Assembly: GCA_005473895.2 (NCBI GenBank)
Contig: SRJI02000002.1
Location: 170,857 to 234,856 of the forward strand
Length of the DNA: 64,000 nucleotides
Direction: 5' to 3'
Source: Carideicomes alvinocaridis
GTDB lineage: Bacteria > Pseudomonadota > Alphaproteobacteria > Rhodobacterales > Rhodobacteraceae
Made by a program: the position numbers and the translations under genes. This document shows positions 54,562 through 63,539 of the stretch, one piece after another. How positions within the stretch are numbered: the stretch's first letter is position 1; the number at the start of each line of letters is the position of its first letter. A model generated the notes under the pieces. That model searched no databases and was not told where the DNA came from. It worked only from the letters and a program-made list of their open reading frames with translations.

Positions 54562-55430
54562 GCCTGCCGCCGCTGCCCCTGACGGTGATCGGCGGCTATC
54601 TGGGCGCCGGGAAGACCACGCTGATCAACCGCATGCTGCGCGCGCCGGGCGGGCGGCGGATCATGGTCATGGTCAACGATTTCGGCGCCATCAACATCGA
54701 TGCCGAGCTGATCGAGGCGGCCGAGGGCGACATGATGAGCCTCACCAATGGCTGCGTCTGCTGCACCATGGGCGCGGACCTGTTCATGGCGCTGGGCGAC
54801 GCGCTCGACCGCCGGCCGCGGCCCGATCACCTGGTGATCGAGGCGAGCGGCATCGCCGACCCGTCGCGCATCGCCATGGCCGCGCGGGCCGAGCCGGAGC
54901 TGGCCTATGAGGGCATCGTCACCGTTGTGGACGGGGGCGAGTTTCCCCGGCTCGCCGCGGATGCGCAGATCGGTCCGCAGATCGAGGGGCAGGTGCGTGC
55001 CGCCGACCTCGTGCTGGTGACCAAGGGCGGGGCGCCGGATCTCGACCTGCGGCTGTCGGTGCTGTCGGGGGCGCCCGTGGCCCGGCTTGAGGAGGGCACC
55101 GACGCCACCACGCTGCTGCTGGGCCAGGCGCGCGACGCCAAGCTGCCGGTGGAGGGCCGGGGCCATGCCGCCCATGTCTCCTGGCAGGGGACGGGCCCGG
55201 TGATGGACCGCGCGACGCTGGAGGCGCGGCTGGCGGCGCGGCCCCCGGGGCTCTACCGGCTGAAAGGCTGGGTGCGCGCGCCCGAGGGCGGCGTGCACGA
55301 GGTGCAGGTGGTGGGCGCGGGCGTCACCCTGCGGCACCTGCGCGAGGCGCGCGAGACGCAGCTCGTCGGCATCGGGCTGCGCGGCACCTTCGACCCGGCC
55401 GAGGCCGACCGCTGGTGGCGCGGCGGTTGA
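54558..55430 (+). CDS. G3E-family GTPase, CobW/COG0523 (metallochaperone type)
   Basis: 290 residues. P-loop GYLGAGKTT, the metal-binding GCVCC motif (CXCC), switch/Glu segment in VIEASGIADP, and VTKGGA in place of the usual NKxD base-recognition motif. The C-terminal CobW_C domain is short. The start is GTG 54558, overlapping the amidohydrolase stop, with GGGAGG upstream. COG0523 proteins deliver zinc, cobalt or other metals to client enzymes; the coupled amidohydrolase is the obvious client. The altered NKxD motif (T-K-G-G) is unusual and may weaken guanine specificity. Confidence 0.88.
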   Translation: MSLPPLPLTVIGGYLGAGKTTLINRMLRAPGGRRIMVMVNDFGAINIDAELIEAAEGDMMSLTNGCVCCTMGADLFMALGDALDRRPRPDHLVIEASGIADPSRIAMAARAEPELAYEGIVTVVDGGEFPRLAADAQIGPQIEGQVRAADLVLVTKGGAPDLDLRLSVLSGAPVARLEEGTDATTLLLGQARDAKLPVEGRGHAAHVSWQGTGPVMDRATLEARLAARPPGLYRLKGWVRAPEGGVHEVQVVGAGVTLRHLREARETQLVGIGLRGTFDPAEADRWWRGG

Positions 55431-55440
55431 GCCCGCTGCG

Positions 55441-55540
55441 CGATCAGCGCTTCCCCGCGGTGGGAGCGCGGTCAGCGCTTTCTCCCTGAACATAACCGCG
55501 TTCAGCGCTTTCCCACGGCCCGGAGCGCGGTCAGCGCTTG
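55441..55540. repeat. Four-copy ~29-bp direct repeat across the 3' end of the enoyl-CoA hydratase gene
   Basis: TCAGCGCTT begins at 55444, 55472, 55502 and 55531, each preceded by a CGCG-type run (CGCGA, CGCGG, CGCGT, CGCGG). The spacing is 28, 30 and 29 bp. The fourth copy is the complement of the last codons and stop of the enoyl-CoA hydratase gene; the other three lie in the spacer after it. The unit contains the palindrome AGCGCT. Confidence 0.85.
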
Positions 55541-56301
55541 CCCATGTTCGCCGCGATGGCCTCCATCTGGTCCGCCTTGCCGATCAGGTCCGCCTGTTCC
55601 CGGCTCTCGGCCATCAGGACGTCCGAGCGCTCCGCCGCCTCGGCCACCCCGATCAGCCGCTTCGCCGCGCGTATGGCCGACGGGCTGCGGCCCGCGATCT
55701 CTGCCGCCAGCGCCTCTGCCCGGGCCAGCGGGTCGTCGGACAGCTCCGTCACCAGTCCCCAGGTCTTGGCCTGCCGGGCGTCGAAGATCTCGGCCGTGTA
55801 GGTCAGCCGCCGCAGGATGTCCGAGCGGACAAGCCGGGGCAGCAGCACCATGCCGGCCATGTCGGGCACGAGGCCCCATTTCATCTCCATCACCGCCATG
55901 CGGGTGTCGGGGGCGGCGATGCGGATGTCGGCGCCCAGGGCGATCTGTAGCCCGCCGCCGAAGCAGGTGCCGTGCAGCGCCGCGATCACCGGTACGGGCA
56001 GGTCGCGCCAGATCAGCGCCACCCGCTGGTAGTCGTTCATGTCGCCATGGGTGCGCGGCATCACCGCCGCCTCCGGGTCCGCGCCCGCCAGCGCGCCGAA
56101 GCTCGCCACGTCGAGCCCGGCGCAGAAGGCCCGGCCCTCGCCCGACAGCACCACGGCGCGCAGGTCGTCGCGCGCCTCCAGCGCTTCGCCGGCGGCGATC
56201 AGCGCCGCCACCATCTCGGGGTCGAGCGCGTTCATCTTGTCGCCGCGCGTCAGCGTGACCCGCGCCACGCCCTCTTTCACCTCGGTGGATACCCGCGCCA
56301 T
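55531..56301 (-). CDS. Enoyl-CoA hydratase/isomerase family protein (crotonase)
   Basis: 256 residues of the crotonase fold. Oxyanion-hole segments are CAGLDVASF and GTCFGGGLQIALGADIRI; the expected catalytic Glu positions around MKWGLVPDMAGMVLL have Asp at the second. Members hydrate or isomerise acyl-CoA. ATG 56301 has GGGAGGA upstream; the longer frame has none. It is not in an operon with other beta-oxidation genes. The stop codon lies within the repeat array at 55441-55540. Confidence 0.9.
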   Translation of the reverse strand: MARVSTEVKEGVARVTLTRGDKMNALDPEMVAALIAAGEALEARDDLRAVVLSGEGRAFCAGLDVASFGALAGADPEAAVMPRTHGDMNDYQRVALIWRDLPVPVIAALHGTCFGGGLQIALGADIRIAAPDTRMAVMEMKWGLVPDMAGMVLLPRLVRSDILRRLTYTAEIFDARQAKTWGLVTELSDDPLARAEALAAEIAGRSPSAIRAAKRLIGVAEAAERSDVLMAESREQADLIGKADQMEAIAANMGKR

Positions 56302-56417
56302 GCCGTTCCTCCCTCGATCAGCCGTTGCAAGGACCATCCTTTTCCGGCATCTGCGGAAAATCCAGTCGAACGTGGCGGCACGGGGAGGGAGCCCCGCCGC
56401 CAAGGGAGGAGACGCCC

Positions 56418-57524
56418 ATGTCCCCGCGCTATACCGAGCTGGTCGCCGGCCTTCCCGCGACCGTCCCCTTCATCGGCCCCGAGGCGCTGGAGCGCGACCG
56501 CGGCCGCCCCTTCCGCGCCCGACTGGGTGCCAACGAAAGCCTCTTCGGCCCGTCGCCGCGGGCCATCGCCGCGATGGCAGATGCCTCGGCGGAGATCTGG
56601 AAATACGGCGACAGTTCCAGCCATGACCTGCGCCATGCGCTGGCCGCGCATCACGGCGTGAGGCCGGAGAACATCGTGGTGGGCGAGGGGATCGACGGGC
56701 TGCTGGGCTACCTCGTGCGGATGCTGGTCTCGCCCGGCGACGCGGTGGTGACCTCGGACGGGGCCTATCCGACCTTCAACTACCACGTGGCGGGCTATGG
56801 CGGCGTGCTGCACAAGGTGCCCTACCGCGACGACGCGGAGGACATGGCGGCGCTGATGGCCAAGGCGGCGGAGACGGGCGCCAAGATCGTCTACCTCGCC
56901 AACCCCGACAACCCGATGGGCAGCCACCACGCGGGCGAGGCCATCGTCGCGGCGCTGGACAACCTGCCCGAGGGGACGCTGCTGGCGCTCGACGAGGCCT
57001 ACGTCGAATTCGCGCCGGCGGGCACGGCGGCCGGCATCGACATCGAGGACGAGCGGGTGCTCCGCTTCCGCACCTTCTCCAAGGCCTATGGCATGGCGGG
57101 GGCGCGCGTGGGCTACGCGATGGGGCCGGTGGAGGTGATCCGCAGCTTCGAGAAGATCCGCAACCATTTCGGCATGAACCGCGCCGCGCAGGCCGGGGCC
57201 CTGGCGGCGCTGCGCGACGAAGCCTGGCTGGGCCACGTGCAGATCGAGGTGGCACGGGCGCGCGAACAGATCGCGCGGATCGCCGCGGCGAACGGGCTGG
57301 AGGCGCTGCCTTCGGCCACCAATTTCGTCGCGGTGGATTGCGGGGCGGACGGCGCCTTTGCCCGCGCGGTGCTGGAGGAGCTGGGGGCGCGGGACGTCTT
57401 CGTCCGGATGCCCTTCGTCGCGCCGCAGGACCGCTGCATCCGCATCTCCTGCGGCCCCGAGGCGGGGCTCGCCGTCCTGGCGGAGGTGCTGCCGGAGGCG
57501 CTGGCCGCCGCGCGGGCGCGGTAA
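56418..57524 (+). CDS. PLP-dependent aminotransferase, class I/II (HisC-like)
   Basis: 368 residues. PLP-Lys in TFSKAYGMAGARVGY, Asn/Asp/Tyr set in NPDNPMG and LDEAYVEF, N-terminal arm RLGANESLFGPSP. The size and arm match the HisC/Cobc group (histidinol-phosphate aminotransferase-like), but no his genes are near, so a broad amino-acid aminotransferase is equally likely. ATG 56418 follows GGGAGGA. It is divergent from the enoyl-CoA hydratase gene. Confidence 0.9.
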   Translation: MSPRYTELVAGLPATVPFIGPEALERDRGRPFRARLGANESLFGPSPRAIAAMADASAEIWKYGDSSSHDLRHALAAHHGVRPENIVVGEGIDGLLGYLVRMLVSPGDAVVTSDGAYPTFNYHVAGYGGVLHKVPYRDDAEDMAALMAKAAETGAKIVYLANPDNPMGSHHAGEAIVAALDNLPEGTLLALDEAYVEFAPAGTAAGIDIEDERVLRFRTFSKAYGMAGARVGYAMGPVEVIRSFEKIRNHFGMNRAAQAGALAALRDEAWLGHVQIEVARAREQIARIAAANGLEALPSATNFVAVDCGADGAFARAVLEELGARDVFVRMPFVAPQDRCIRISCGPEAGLAVLAEVLPEALAAARAR

Positions 57525-57838
57525 CGGCGGCGCCACCCCGCGCGGATCCAGGGCGAAGGCGGCGCGCGGCATGCCCGATCCGGCGGGCAGGCGGTTTTGT
57601 CTCTCCCTGCGCCGATCTCGGCCATGGGAGGTGTCTGGCTCGCGATGACGCTCCGTTCCGCCCTTCCCAGGCCTGACAACAGGCACGCCTTGGTCGGCTC
57701 CGTGCGGGAGATGAGGGCGATCCTGCTCGACGAAGTGTCCCGCTCAGCCGGTGCCGGGCCTGTCCACGAGAATGCGCTGCGCGGCTCTCGCCGGTAAAGG
57801 CGGACGGATCGACGCTATGGCGATGCCGTCGCCCGGTC
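57525..57838. other. Gene-free spacer between aminotransferase and thioesterase
   Basis: 314 bp between convergent genes. A + strand frame at 57597-57797 has no ribosome binding site and its product resembles nothing known. No T-run terminator or repeat was found. Confidence 0.4.
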
Positions 57839-58318
57839 TCAGATCGGGAAGACCAGGCAGGTGGTCGTGGCAAAGGCCACCACGCGGCCCTCGGTGTCGG
57901 TCATCTTGGCCTCGGAGGTGCCGGTGCGGCGGCCCAGCGTCAGCAGGCGCCCTTCGCAGCGATAGGTCTCGCCCACCTTGGGGGCGCGGGTCAGGTTCAC
58001 CTTGGCCTCGAGCGTGGTGTATCCCTGACCGGGCTGCAGCGCCGAATGCACCGCGCAGGCCAGGGCGCTGTCCAGCACCGTCATCGCCCAGCCGCCATGT
58101 ACCCCGCCCATCGGGTTGAGGAAATTGGCCGGCGGCGCGGCCTCCCACAGCACGCGGCCCTCGTCGGCCTCGATCATGCGCTGGCCGGTGATCGCCTGGA
58201 CCGGCGGGCCCGGCAATTCGCCCGCCATCATCTTGCGGAACAGCTCGATCCCCGACATGGAGGCCAGCGTTTCCGGCGGGATGAGGCCGAGGCTGTCCGG
58301 GTCGATGGCGGTGGTCAT
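57839..58318 (-). CDS. PaaI-family hotdog thioesterase
   Basis: 159 residues. Hotdog fold with the PaaI signature NPMGGVHGGWAMTVLDSALA (HGG with the catalytic Asp a short way after). Such enzymes release CoA from aryl- or acyl-CoA esters in the cytoplasm. The minus-strand start ATG 58318 lies 116 bp from the divergent-side aminotransferase stop. The substrate is not known. Confidence 0.9.
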   Translation of the reverse strand: MTTAIDPDSLGLIPPETLASMSGIELFRKMMAGELPGPPVQAITGQRMIEADEGRVLWEAAPPANFLNPMGGVHGGWAMTVLDSALACAVHSALQPGQGYTTLEAKVNLTRAPKVGETYRCEGRLLTLGRRTGTSEAKMTDTEGRVVAFATTTCLVFPI

Positions 58319-58434
58319 GGCATTCTCCTGATCGTCGGCGGCAGGGTGGGGCGGCGGCCGGGCGGGAGCAAGCGGAACGTCCCGTCACCGGCCAGGGCCG
58401 AGGCCCTATGTACAGACTGAAGCTGTCCCGGGGC

Positions 58435-59634
58435 TCAGGCCCGGCGGGCCAGCTCGGCCGCGGCGGCCTCCAGCGCACCGCTGCCGTGCGGGATGTCGAG
58501 CGCGGTCAGCCCGGCCTCCACCGTGCCCAGCAGCCCGAGGATCATGTGGGCGTTCACATGCCCCATGTGACCGAAGCGGAAGAACCCGTGCCAAGCGGGA
58601 TCGTTGGGTTCTGCCATGCCGAGGCCGATGCCCAGCACGACGCCCGCCTTCTCGCTGACCCACCCGCGCAGCTGCGAGGCCAGGGGCGCGCCCAGCGAGG
58701 CGGCGGTGACCGCGTGGCTGCGCGCCGAGGCATCCGCGATGTTGAGCCTGAGCGGCCCGTCCGCACCCCATTGCTCGCAGGCGGCCCAGATGGCGGCGGC
58801 CAGCCCGGCATGGCGGGTCCAGACGGCCTCCAGCCCCTCGGCGTGGATCATGTCCAGCGCGGCGCGCAGGCCGAACAGGTGGTGCGTGGGCGCGGTGCCG
58901 CCAAAGAACTGGTAGAAGAAATCCGGGTTGGCGCGGGCGGTCCAGTCCCAGTAACGGCTGACCCGGCGCATGCCCCGCCGTACCTCGGCCGCGCGGTCGT
59001 TGAAGAAGACGAAGCCCAGCCCCGGCGGCACCATCAGGCCCTTCTGGCTGCCCGCCACGGTGACGTCGGCGCCCCAGGCGTCCATCTCGTAGCGGTCGCA
59101 GGCGAGCGAGGCGATGCAATCCACCATCAGCAACGCGTCATGCCCCACCTCGTCCAGCACCTTGCGCACCGCGGCCACGTCGTTGCGCCGCGAGGTGGCG
59201 GTGTCCACGTGGGTCATCAGCACTGCCTTGTAACGTCTGGCGTCATCGGCCTTCAGGGCGTCGCGCAGCTTGTCGAGGTCGATCGGATCCTTCAGCCCGA
59301 AATCGAGCTTTTCGACCGCGATGCCCAGCCCGTCCGCCATCTCGGCCCAGCCATGGCCGAAGCGGCCGGTGACCAGCGACAGCACGGTCTCGCCCTCGGC
59401 CATGGTGTTGGACAGCGCCGCCTCCCACGCGCCGTGACCGTTGGAGATGTAGATGGCCACGTGGCCATCAGTGCGCGCCACGGCCTTCAGGTCGGGGACC
59501 ATGCCCTCCACCATCGCCATCAGGTCGCCCTCGTAGATGTTGGGCGAGGCGCGGTGCATCGCGGCCAGCACCGCATCCGGCATCACCGAGGGGCCGGGGA
59601 TGGCGAGGTAGGGGCGGCCGTTCGCGAAGGTCAT
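58435..59634 (-). CDS. Alanine/serine-glyoxylate aminotransferase family (class V PLP enzyme)
   Basis: 399 residues. Class V aminotransferase with the PLP-Lys in VAGSQKGLMVPPG, Asp in LLMVDCIASL, N-terminal IPGPSVMPDAVL. The serine-glyoxylate / alanine-glyoxylate enzymes that match this profile form hydroxypyruvate or glycine. Hydroxypyruvate is the substrate of the Hyi-family enzyme at 26.7 kb, an attractive but unproven link. ATG 59634 has ACGGAG eight bases upstream. It is not in an obvious operon. Confidence 0.91.
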   Translation of the reverse strand: MTFANGRPYLAIPGPSVMPDAVLAAMHRASPNIYEGDLMAMVEGMVPDLKAVARTDGHVAIYISNGHGAWEAALSNTMAEGETVLSLVTGRFGHGWAEMADGLGIAVEKLDFGLKDPIDLDKLRDALKADDARRYKAVLMTHVDTATSRRNDVAAVRKVLDEVGHDALLMVDCIASLACDRYEMDAWGADVTVAGSQKGLMVPPGLGFVFFNDRAAEVRRGMRRVSRYWDWTARANPDFFYQFFGGTAPTHHLFGLRAALDMIHAEGLEAVWTRHAGLAAAIWAACEQWGADGPLRLNIADASARSHAVTAASLGAPLASQLRGWVSEKAGVVLGIGLGMAEPNDPAWHGFFRFGHMGHVNAHMILGLLGTVEAGLTALDIPHGSGALEAAAAELARRA

Positions 59635-59773
59635 GGAAAGCTCCGTGGAGAGGGGCGGGCAGGGCGCCGGGAACCGCGCCACCTTAGCCACAGCGGGCGG
59701 CGCGTCAATCGGCCCGCGCCTTGCCCTCGCGGCGGGGCTGCATTACATCGCGCGGGTCAAGGGAAAGGCCGAA

Positions 59774-60481
59774 ATGCTCGCGAAACTCTGGAGCCGTCTG
59801 GACGATTGGGAACGCCGTCTGCGGCGGTCCTTCGGCACGGATATCAGCACGCCCAAGGCGCGGCGCGCCTCCACCTGGCATTACAACCTGTTCGACCATG
59901 CCTTCCTGCGCACCTTCTGGACCAATTTCTGGAAGGTCGCCCCGGACGTCTACCGCTCCAACCAGCCGACCCACCGCAGGTTCGAAAAATACGCCGCCAT
60001 GGGCATCCGCACCGTGGTCAACCTGCGCGGCGAGGACCGGCACGCCCATTACCTCTTCGAGAAGGAAAGCTGCGAAAAGCTGGGGCTGAAGCTGGTGAAC
60101 GCCAAGCTCTGGGCGCGGCACCTCGCGGGCAAGCAGCATATCCTCAACGTCATCGAGCGGCTGCGAGAGGCCGAGAAGCCGATGATGTTCCACTGCAAAT
60201 CCGGCGCCGACCGGGCCGGCGTGGTGGCGGCGATCTACCTGCTGGTCTTCGAGGGGGCCACGGTGGAAGAGGCCAAGCGGCAGATGGGGCTCAAGTACAT
60301 CCACCTGAAGTTCACCAAGACCGGGGTGCAGGACTACCTGCTCGACGTCTTTGCCGCGCGCCGGATGGAGGGCGACATCGGCTTCGAGGACTGGATCCGC
60401 ACCGAGTACGACGACAAGATCCTGATGCAGGCCTACCAGTCGCGCACCGATCCGCCGGAAGCCGCAAGGGCGTTGATGTGA
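59774..60481 (+). CDS. Dual-specificity/tyrosine phosphatase-like protein
   Basis: 235 residues. Active-site P-loop HCKSGADRAG (HC-x5-R), preceded by VYRSNQPTHRRFEKYAAMGIRTVVNLRGED, the WPD-less layout common in bacterial DSP and lipid phosphatases. ATG 59774 follows AAAGG. The stop and the following ABC exporter start interlock (ATGTGA, with GTG 60478), so they are coupled. The coupled exporter is MsbA-like, so a phospholipid or glycolipid headgroup is a possible substrate besides phosphotyrosine. Confidence 0.85.
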   Translation: MLAKLWSRLDDWERRLRRSFGTDISTPKARRASTWHYNLFDHAFLRTFWTNFWKVAPDVYRSNQPTHRRFEKYAAMGIRTVVNLRGEDRHAHYLFEKESCEKLGLKLVNAKLWARHLAGKQHILNVIERLREAEKPMMFHCKSGADRAGVVAAIYLLVFEGATVEEAKRQMGLKYIHLKFTKTGVQDYLLDVFAARRMEGDIGFEDWIRTEYDDKILMQAYQSRTDPPEAARALM

Positions 60482-62241
60482 CCGGCGAGAGGCTGAAGTC
60501 CGACGCGCAGGGCGGCTCTCTCTTCGGCTGGCTCTGGCGGCTGTACCTTCGCAAGCATTTCTGGCTGCTCTCGGCCGCGCTGGTCTTCATGGCGCTCGAG
60601 GGCGGAATGCTCGCGCTGATGAGCTGGATGATGAAGCCGATGTTCGACCGGATCTTCGTGGCCGGCGAACAGAGCGCGATCTACTGGGTGGGCATCGCCT
60701 TTCTCGCCATCTTCGCGGTGAGGGGGCTCGCCTCGGTGATGCAGAAGGTCCTGCTGGCGCGCCTGTCGCAGAAAAGCGTGGCCGAGATCCGCACCACCCT
60801 TGTCGATCACCTGATGACGCTGGACGGCAGTTTCCACACCGAGCATCCGCCGGGCTACCTGATGCAGCGGGTGGAAACCGACGTGGCCGCCATCACCAAG
60901 GTCTGGAACGCCATCCTGACCGGGGCGGGGCGCGACGTGGTGGCGGTGGTCAGCCTGATGGGCGTGGCGATCGGGGTCGACTGGCTCTGGACGCTGATCG
61001 CCTGCCTCGGCGCGCCGCTGCTGGTGCTGCCCTCGATGATCCTGCAGCGCTACGTGCGGGCCAATGCCCGCAAGGCGCGGGACGTGGGCGCGGGCCTGTC
61101 GGTGCGGCTCAGCGAGATCTTCAACGGCATCGTGCCGGTCAAGCTCAACGGGCTGGAGCGCTACCAGTCCCGCCGCTACCGCACGCTCACCGACCAGCGC
61201 ATCGATACCGAGGTGAAGTCGGCGCTGGGCCAGGCCTCCATCCCCGGGCTGATCGACGTGATGGCCGGCGTGGGCTTCATGCTCGTGCTCTTCTGGGGCG
61301 GGTCAGAGCTCTTGTCGGGCGAGAAGTCCGTCGGCGATTTCATGGCGTTCTTCAGCGCCATTGCCTTCGCCTTCGAGCCGCTGCGCCGGCTGGGCGCGAT
61401 CTCCGGCGTGTGGCAGTCGGCGGCCGCCGCGATCGAGCGTATCCGCGAATTGATGGAGGTGCAGCCGACGCTGACATCTCCGGCCGACCCGGTGCCCGCG
61501 CCGCAGGGCGTCCCCGAGATCGTGCTGCGCGACGTGTCGCTGGCCTATGGCGAAGAGCCGGTGCTGCGCGGCGCCAGCTTCACCGCCCGGGCCGGGAAGA
61601 CGACCGCGCTTGTCGGCGCTTCGGGCGCGGGCAAGTCCACGGTGTTCAACGTGCTGACGCGCCTTTTCGACCCGCAGGAGGGCGAGGTGACCATCGGCGG
61701 CGTCCCGGTCTCCGCCATGCGGCTGGAGGATCTGCGCGGCCTGTTCTCCGTCGTCAGCCAGGAGGCCCTGCTGTTCGACGAGACGCTGAAGGAAAACGTG
61801 CTGCTGGGCGCCGAGAACGTGCCGGAGGAAAAGCTGGAGGCGGCGCTGGAAGCGGCCCATGTCAGCGACTTCCTGCCCCGGCTGTCGGACGGGCTGGAGA
61901 CGCCGGTCGGGCCGCGCGGCTCCAACCTGTCGGGCGGGCAGCGGCAGCGGGTGGCCATCGCCCGGGCGCTGCTGCGCGACACGCCGATCCTGCTGCTGGA
62001 CGAGGCGACCTCGGCGCTCGATACCCGCTCGGAGGCGCTGGTGCAGCAGGCACTGGACCAGCTGTCGAGGGGCCGCACCACGCTGGTCATCGCCCACCGC
62101 CTGTCCACCGTGCGGGACGCCGATAGCATCGTGGTGATGGAACATGGCCGGGTGGTCGATCAGGGCACCCATGACGAGCTCCTGGCCCGCGGCGGCCTCT
62201 ACGCGGAGCTGCACCGGCTGCAATTCGATTCGGCGAGCTGA
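60478..62241 (+). CDS. ABC exporter, fused permease and ATPase (MsbA-like)
   Basis: 587 residues, six helices (~20-310) then an ATPase with Walker A GASGAGKST, Q-loop SQEALLFDE, signature LSGGQRQR, Walker B LLLDEATSALD and H-loop AHR. The start is GTG 60478, interlocked with the phosphatase stop. MsbA-type exporters flip lipid-linked molecules; the translational coupling to the phosphatase points to a shared lipid pathway. It differs in sequence from the exporter at 39.8 kb. Confidence 0.93.
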   Translation: MTGERLKSDAQGGSLFGWLWRLYLRKHFWLLSAALVFMALEGGMLALMSWMMKPMFDRIFVAGEQSAIYWVGIAFLAIFAVRGLASVMQKVLLARLSQKSVAEIRTTLVDHLMTLDGSFHTEHPPGYLMQRVETDVAAITKVWNAILTGAGRDVVAVVSLMGVAIGVDWLWTLIACLGAPLLVLPSMILQRYVRANARKARDVGAGLSVRLSEIFNGIVPVKLNGLERYQSRRYRTLTDQRIDTEVKSALGQASIPGLIDVMAGVGFMLVLFWGGSELLSGEKSVGDFMAFFSAIAFAFEPLRRLGAISGVWQSAAAAIERIRELMEVQPTLTSPADPVPAPQGVPEIVLRDVSLAYGEEPVLRGASFTARAGKTTALVGASGAGKSTVFNVLTRLFDPQEGEVTIGGVPVSAMRLEDLRGLFSVVSQEALLFDETLKENVLLGAENVPEEKLEAALEAAHVSDFLPRLSDGLETPVGPRGSNLSGGQRQRVAIARALLRDTPILLLDEATSALDTRSEALVQQALDQLSRGRTTLVIAHRLSTVRDADSIVVMEHGRVVDQGTHDELLARGGLYAELHRLQFDSAS

Positions 62242-62271
62242 GGCTTAGGATTGCGCGGCAGGCCCGGCGGG

Positions 62272-63273
62272 TCAGCGGATACGGCTGACCACGTAACCGG
62301 CGATGTCGCGCAGCAGGTCGCGCACCGGATGGTCGGGCAGGGCGGTGAGCGCGTCGCGCGCCCGGTCGGCCCAGTCCAGCGCCTCCTTGCGGGTGGCGTC
62401 CAGCGCGCCGTGGCGCTGCAGCAGGGCGATGGCGTGGTCGAGATCGCCGTCTTCCTGCCGCCCCTTCTCGATCGTGCGGCTCCAGAAGGCGCGCTCTTCG
62501 GCGTCGGCCTGCGCCACCGCCTTGATCACCGGCAGGGTCAGCTTGCGCTCGCGGAAATCGTCGCCCACGCGCTTGCCGGTCGCGCCCTCGTCGCCCTCGT
62601 AATCCAGCAGGTCGTCGACGATCTGGAACGCGATGCCGAGCGCGTCGCCGTACTCGTAGAGCGCGCGCACCTGCGTATCGGGCACGCCCGCCAGCACGCC
62701 GCCCACCTCAGTCGCGGCAGAGAACAGCGCCGCCGTCTTGCCGCGCACGACCTGCAGGTAGATGTCCTCGTCGGTCTTCAGATCCTGGCTGGCGGTCAGC
62801 TGCAGGACCTCGCCCTCGGCGATGGTGGCCGAGGCATTGGCGAGAATGTCGAGCACGCGCAGCGACCCGGCCTCGATCATCAGCTGGAAGGAGCGGGCGA
62901 AAAGGTAGTCGCCCACCAGCACGCTCGACTTGTTGTCCCAGAGCAGGTTGGCCGTGGGCCGGCCGCGGCGCTGGCGGCTCTCGTCGACCACGTCGTCGTG
63001 CAGCAGCGTCGCGGTATGGATGAATTCGACGGTCGCGGCGAGGTGCACGTCATGCTCGCCCTCGTAGCCGCAGAGCTCGGCCGCGGCCAGGGTCAGCATC
63101 GGACGCAGCCGCTTGCCGCCGGCATCGACCAGATGGGCGGTCACTTCCGGGATGCGCGGCGCGTGGCGCGAGGCCATGCGGTCCGCGATCAGGGTGTTCA
63201 CCTTTTCCATGCGCGGCGCGAGCCGGCGGGCCAGGCGCTCATGGGGCTTATCGGTCAGGTCTTCCGGCATCAT
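62272..63273 (-). CDS. Polyprenyl (octa/decaprenyl) diphosphate synthase
   Basis: 333 residues. Long-chain trans-prenyltransferase with aspartate-rich motifs LLHDDVVDES and IVDDLLDYEG, plus GGKRLRPML near the start. In Rhodobacterales such enzymes make the isoprenoid tail of ubiquinone-10. ATG 63273 or 63270 is taken because the first in-frame codon is TTG. It is convergent with the ABC exporter and divergent from the DUF2007 gene, an arrangement often seen in this order. Confidence 0.92.
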   Translation of the reverse strand: MMPEDLTDKPHERLARRLAPRMEKVNTLIADRMASRHAPRIPEVTAHLVDAGGKRLRPMLTLAAAELCGYEGEHDVHLAATVEFIHTATLLHDDVVDESRQRRGRPTANLLWDNKSSVLVGDYLFARSFQLMIEAGSLRVLDILANASATIAEGEVLQLTASQDLKTDEDIYLQVVRGKTAALFSAATEVGGVLAGVPDTQVRALYEYGDALGIAFQIVDDLLDYEGDEGATGKRVGDDFRERKLTLPVIKAVAQADAEERAFWSRTIEKGRQEDGDLDHAIALLQRHGALDATRKEALDWADRARDALTALPDHPVRDLLRDIAGYVVSRIR

Positions 63274-63329
63274 CACCAATCCGTCACCGAGGCTCGACTT
63301 CGCGGGGCCGATGGCCTTAACTCCGCAGC

Positions 63330-63539
63330 ATGAAAGAACTGCTGCGCACCAACGACATCACACGGATCGCCTATGCGCGCGCCCTGCTTGAGAGCGAGGG
63401 TATAGCCAGCTTTGAACTGGACGTAAACATGAGCGTCCTCGAAGGATCCTTGGGCATCTTGCCGCGCCGGATGATGGTCGCGGATGCGGATCTGGACCGC
63501 GCGCTGGCGCTGCTCGACGACCATGACATCCGCGACTGA
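63330..63539 (+). CDS. DUF2007-family small protein
   Basis: 69 residues: KELLRTNDITRIAYARALLESEGI at the start, then LPRRMMVADADLDRALALL, matching the small 'putative signal-transducing' DUF2007 proteins. Their function is unknown. The next gene begins within its last codons. The product is presumably cytoplasmic. Confidence 0.85.
   Translation: MKELLRTNDITRIAYARALLESEGIASFELDVNMSVLEGSLGILPRRMMVADADLDRALALLDDHDIRD

Noticed and set aside
57597..57797. 66-codon + strand frame in the spacer after the HisC-like aminotransferase
   Set aside because: No ribosome binding site, no known fold pattern.
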